A stretch of DNA of 24,696 nt from a virus. The notes under the pieces are model-generated. The model was not told where the DNA came from, searched no databases, and saw only the letters and a program-made list of their open reading frames with translations. Shown piece after piece: positions 22,830-24,696 of this stretch. Within the stretch, counting starts at the first letter, position 1. Each line of letters opens with the position of its first letter. A program made the translations under genes and the position numbers. Location: the IMG/VR virus record IMGVR_UViG_3300025128_000316, positions 1 through 24,696 of that record. One strand, written 5' to 3'.

Positions 22830-22845
22830 GAGGAGATGTCCCCTC
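22830..22845 (-). other. Short hairpin in the 46-base spacer
   Basis: On the minus strand, GAGGGG pairs with CTCCTC (six pairs, one G-U) around ACAT, in an otherwise AT-rich spacer between two small genes. No U-tract follows. It may simply reflect purine-rich sequence near the downstream start. Confidence 0.3.
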
Positions 22846-22859
22846 GTTTAATTTACCTC

Positions 22860-23240
22860 CTATTGTTTTTTTTTACCTGTTTTTAGTTTCATTGGCATCG
22901 CAGTATCTCCTTCCATAGCTTCTTTAGCCTCTTGTTTTAATAACTTTTTTCCAGCTTCAGCATCTTCGTTTTCATCACCACCACCAAGGCCAAGTTTATT
23001 ACCTACGTTACTTAATAGGTTCTTACCTTTATTCATCATGTTTTTACCAAATTTTGTCTGTCCCAACAAAGCTCCAGCAGCCAACCCAACAAGTTTATTA
23101 GGGCTATCTCCAGCTTCTTTCATTTGAAACGCAGAAGAAGGTGATCTACCATCTTTGATGTTCGCTGTCTCTGATTTTTGATTTATCCCAGGGAGTGTAT
23201 GTCCCTTTAATTCGAATTTTGCTTTTGATTTTCTTCCCAT
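22860..23240 (-). CDS. Small basic low-complexity protein with S-P-x-K motifs
   Basis: A 126-aa Lys/Gly/Met-rich protein, hydrophilic apart from a short Gly/Ala-rich stretch LVGLAAGALLG (50-60). Its sequence includes GHTLPGINQKSETANIKDGR, SPSSAFQMK and DSPNK. The end is a low-complexity basic tail (MKLKTGKKKQ). The S/T-P-x-K units recall those of the 54-aa and 124-aa proteins of this block. No signal peptide or enzyme motif is evident. It lies between the HExxH protein and an acidic protein. Role unknown; the basic tail could bind nucleic acid or another virion protein. Confidence 0.68.
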   Translation of the reverse strand: MGRKSKAKFELKGHTLPGINQKSETANIKDGRSPSSAFQMKEAGDSPNKLVGLAAGALLGQTKFGKNMMNKGKNLLSNVGNKLGLGGGDENEDAEAGKKLLKQEAKEAMEGDTAMPMKLKTGKKKQ

Positions 23241-23250
23241 TGTTTTTGTT

Positions 23251-23694
23251 TTATGTATTTTTCATAACACGAGTGTTAAACTTATTATCTTTCTTACCGA
23301 AGTTAAGATCTTTCTTGGCTTCTTTTTTAGCTTTCGTACCTACTTTGTAGGCTAGTTTTTCCCACGGAAACTCTTTCCACCCTTCTTCTCTCCATTCTCC
23401 GTTGTATTTTATTTTACCGTCTTTTCTTTCGTATTTCTTACCTCTCCAAGTAACAGCATCATCTGAATATCCTAATTCACCTTTTTCCATCCTAGCCATA
23501 TGATCTCCTTCGTGAGCTACAACTTCTGCTTCTAATGGACTTCCTTTTTCAATATTCTTATTCACAAAGATAGTACCGTCGTTATTAGCTTCACCAGCTA
23601 TACCGCTGTCTAGTTCTTTTCTTTGAATTTTAAACACCATGTTCTTGTGTTCTCCCGTGCCTTTTAATACCGATCTATTTAGTTTGAACGCCAT
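23251..23694 (-). CDS. Putative zinc metallopeptidase (HExxH)
   Basis: A 147-aa protein with an HEGDH motif at residues 61-65, preceded by AEVVA. This matches the HExxH active-site helix of zinc peptidases (H61 and H65 as ligands, E62 as base). Downstream, PWEKLAYK (110-117) offers E112 as a possible third ligand, a spacing seen in small phage peptidases that carry a W-E-x-x-A-Y segment. The region between them has short strands with WRGKKYERKDGKIKYNGEW (83-101). The C-terminus is Lys-rich. Substrate unknown: candidates are capsid/scaffold processing or peptidoglycan cross-links. It lies three genes upstream of the holin, and this is the only muralytic- or protease-like gene visible in the window. 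Confidence 0.68.
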   Translation of the reverse strand: MAFKLNRSVLKGTGEHKNMVFKIQRKELDSGIAGEANNDGTIFVNKNIEKGSPLEAEVVAHEGDHMARMEKGELGYSDDAVTWRGKKYERKDGKIKYNGEWREEGWKEFPWEKLAYKVGTKAKKEAKKDLNFGKKDNKFNTRVMKNT

Positions 23695-23695
23695 A

Positions 23696-24136
23696 TTATC
23701 TTTCTTTATCTTTTATCATATCATCTATAGATTTATTGAAAACCTTGTCAGTATATGTTTTATTATTATAGAATACACTTCTCTCAGAAGTGGGTAAATC
23801 CTCTTCACCTAGTAAAACTCTATATATTCTACTTATTAGTTGAGAACATCTGAATGATGTTTTAAATACCGAGTACTTTATTGTTGTTCTGTTTCTGTGT
23901 CTCCAGGTTTCTATCCAACCTGCTTTTTTAAGTTTCACCCAACGATTATTATCCCAACTCATTGTGTAGGTACCATCCTTAAAACCTTGTCGTGTAAATC
24001 TTCCTTTACAATCTAAATAAATTAATAATTCTAAATCTGCATCTGTTAACCCGTAAGTCTTACAGGCCCACTTTCGTGTGAGCCTGTAGTACTTAAGGAT
24101 GTTCATTTCACGCAGATCCTGCGCGGTTAATCTCAT
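23696..24136 (-). CDS. Winged-helix-like DNA-binding protein (possible)
   Basis: A 146-aa basic protein. A helix at 30-43 (LTDADLELLIYLDCKGRF) is followed by a helix around 64-74 (NRWVKLKKAGWIE) and then two strands (ETWRHRNRTTIKYSVF, 76-91), the usual order of a MarR-like winged-helix fold. C-terminal helices (98-145) could provide dimerisation. It is the only gene in the window with a DNA-binding fold, so it may regulate this late block. There is no effector pocket to judge by. An imperfect inverted repeat lies within its own 5' coding part (24061-24088). The family assignment is a structural-pattern inference. Confidence 0.65.
   Translation of the reverse strand: MRLTAQDLREMNILKYYRLTRKWACKTYGLTDADLELLIYLDCKGRFTRQGFKDGTYTMSWDNNRWVKLKKAGWIETWRHRNRTTIKYSVFKTSFRCSQLISRIYRVLLGEEDLPTSERSVFYNNKTYTDKVFNKSIDDMIKDKER
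24061..24088. other. Imperfect inverted repeat inside the wHTH-like gene
   Basis: Arms TACAGGC (24061-24067) and GCCTGTA (24082-24088), plus an inner CAC/GTG pair after one mismatch, around a 6-base loop. It lies in codons 17-25 or so of the putative regulator. It could be an RNA hairpin or an operator for autoregulation, or a chance feature of the coding sequence. Confidence 0.4.
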
Positions 24137-24142
24137 TCAAGA

Positions 24143-24451
24143 TTAAGCTACGTCAGCAGCTGTAATAGTAGTTGCGCCTAATCCAGAAACAATGTTTAAC
24201 GTTGTATCAACATCGTCTGTAATAACAACAACTTCATTACTACGTTTGTGTACAAATTTAGCAAGCGCGTTTAATACGTCTTTTAATCTAGCGGTAGAAG
24301 TACCATCAGCACAAGCTATAGATACAGCTTGTTTGTTAGCACCCATAGTAGCACAAATTAAAGCGTCGTCAGCAGCATGCCAAGTTGTTTGAGACAAAGG
24401 TACAGCCATAGCTGCTTCAGCAGTGTCTTTAAACATAATCATAGTGTCCAT
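24143..24451 (-). CDS. Small Ala/Thr-rich protein, unknown role
   Basis: A 102-aa alpha/beta protein rich in Ala, Thr and Asp, with a central segment AVSIACADGTSTARLKDVLN (42-61). It has few charged clusters, no signal peptide and no enzyme motif. Such even composition is common in abundant phage structural proteins, but I do not recognise the family. It follows a 69-base spacer after the GroES-like gene and has a long A-rich leader (aattaaaaaaaacaaaaatt before ATG) rather than a Shine-Dalgarno sequence. The next gene begins 6 bases after its stop. Confidence 0.7.
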   Translation of the reverse strand: MDTMIMFKDTAEAAMAVPLSQTTWHAADDALICATMGANKQAVSIACADGTSTARLKDVLNALAKFVHKRSNEVVVITDDVDTTLNIVSGLGATTITAADVA

Positions 24452-24490
24452 AATTTTTGTTTTTTTTAATTAATAATTCGTTTTCGTTTT

Positions 24491-24519
24491 AAGTTTTAGG
24501 GTTTAGGTTTATGGTTTTG
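24491..24519. repeat. Degenerate short G/T-rich repeats in intergenic spacer
   Basis: On the plus strand, the spacer reads as imperfect heptamer-like units (TTTAGGG, TTTAGG, TTTATGG, TTTTGG). The region between the GroES-like stop (24521) and the next ATG (24451) otherwise holds only A/T-rich leader sequence, and no gene. Confidence 0.4.
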
Positions 24520-24520
24520 G

Positions 24521-24696
24521 TTAATCTATTAATACCACGTCCATTTGTTTTATAACATGGTAAAATTTGTCTTTATGCTGGATTCCGTGTCCAGCGTGTT
24601 TATCGTAGTGTATTATATCGTTCTCTTTAATTCCCTCAACGATATTCCCAATAGATATTACTTTTGCCTTTAAATACCTATTGTCTTCATCTGTTT
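24521..24696 (-). CDS. Co-chaperonin GroES-like protein, N-terminus outside window
   Basis: An open frame enters at the right edge and ends with TAA at 24523-24521. The visible 57 residues include KVISIGNIVEGIKENDIIHY and then DKHAGHGIQHKDKFYHVIKQ, ending MDVVLID. This matches the C-terminal half of GroES-type co-chaperonins: (K/R)VxxVG...VKxGDxVxYxKxxG...x(K/R)xxxYxVIxxxDIL-V(L)I. T4 gp31 and other phage co-chaperonins fold capsid protein together with host GroEL. It would fit such a role here, upstream of the head genes. The mobile-loop half is outside the window, so its GroEL-binding loop cannot be judged. Confidence 0.8.
   Translation of the reverse strand, partial: TDEDNRYLKAKVISIGNIVEGIKENDIIHYDKHAGHGIQHKDKFYHVIKQMDVVLID

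Noticed and set aside
22830-22845. Short hairpin as a terminator before the 124-aa gene
   Set aside because: Six base pairs and no U-tract; too weak for a confident terminator call.
1290-24392. Plus-strand ORFs of 60-98 aa across the window
   Set aside because: All lie opposite strong minus-strand genes, have unstructured Ser/Phe/Leu-rich translations, and have no plausible neighbours; they are antisense shadows.
24491-24519. Telomere-like TTTAGGG series in the spacer near the right edge
   Set aside because: Only four imperfect units within a 69-base spacer, not at a contig terminus with a hairpin or long array. In AT-rich sequence this is best seen as a chance low-complexity leader.
1-24696. 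tRNA genes, CRISPR arrays, insertion sequences, integrase or attachment sites
   Set aside because: I saw no cloverleaf-like sequence, regular spaced repeats, transposase motifs or integrase features. Almost all bases are used by protein genes, with spacers under 80 bases.

Overview
The window is a 24.7 kb segment of an AT-rich tailed-phage genome, or a prophage or metagenome contig of one. Every gene I can support lies on the minus strand, so transcription runs from position 24696 towards position 1. Genes are tightly packed, often with 1-nt TAATG or TAGTG stop/start overlaps. Start codons are preceded by A/T-rich leaders rather than Shine-Dalgarno sequences, a pattern typical of Bacteroidetes and their phages. 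The protein signatures (TerL, portal with an ARDAATPDPKALVG segment, scaffold, MCP, two ring/connector proteins, very large gp12/muzzle-type tail protein) and their order resemble the structural module of crAss-like podoviruses of marine Bacteroidetes. That assignment comes from remembered family features and was not tested by a search.

Region by region, in transcription order. (1) 24696-19504: the end of a GroES-like co-chaperonin at the window edge. It is followed by small accessory genes: an Ala/Thr-rich protein, a winged-helix-like protein, an HExxH putative metallopeptidase, two small proteins carrying S/T-P-x-K-type motifs, a GTA-type holin, a small beta protein, a LamG/concanavalin-like lectin protein, three tiny hypotheticals (one only 54 aa), a 200-aa protein that looks like two GroES-type domains in tandem, and a 91-aa protein in the small-terminase position. 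(2) 19501-12217: packaging and head genes, namely TerL, portal, scaffold and major capsid protein, closed by a strong UUCG hairpin terminator. (3) 12144-9682: a head-associated protein with a charged N-terminal tail, then two ring/neck connector proteins. (4) 9678-3902: the tail tube/muzzle protein, here encoded as two consecutive ORFs (598 + 1323 aa). The second ends in two cysteine-containing GCTDP...NYxPxATQDDxSCxY repeats. (5) 3895-1: beta-rich tail or fibre proteins, a cupin protein, and two probable internal/ejection proteins; the last is cut by the window edge.

Taken together, this is the virion assembly block: chaperone-like factors and a packaging motor, then portal/scaffold/capsid, neck rings, tail muzzle, adhesin-like proteins and DNA-ejection proteins. 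I saw no integrase, replication gene, tRNA, CRISPR array or insertion sequence. No endolysin is recognisable apart from the HExxH protein, which is a weak candidate. The most notable points are the tandem GroES-like protein next to the packaging genes, the split muzzle gene, the marine-Bacteroidetes-type surface repeat at the tail-protein C-terminus, and the capsid-gene terminator.
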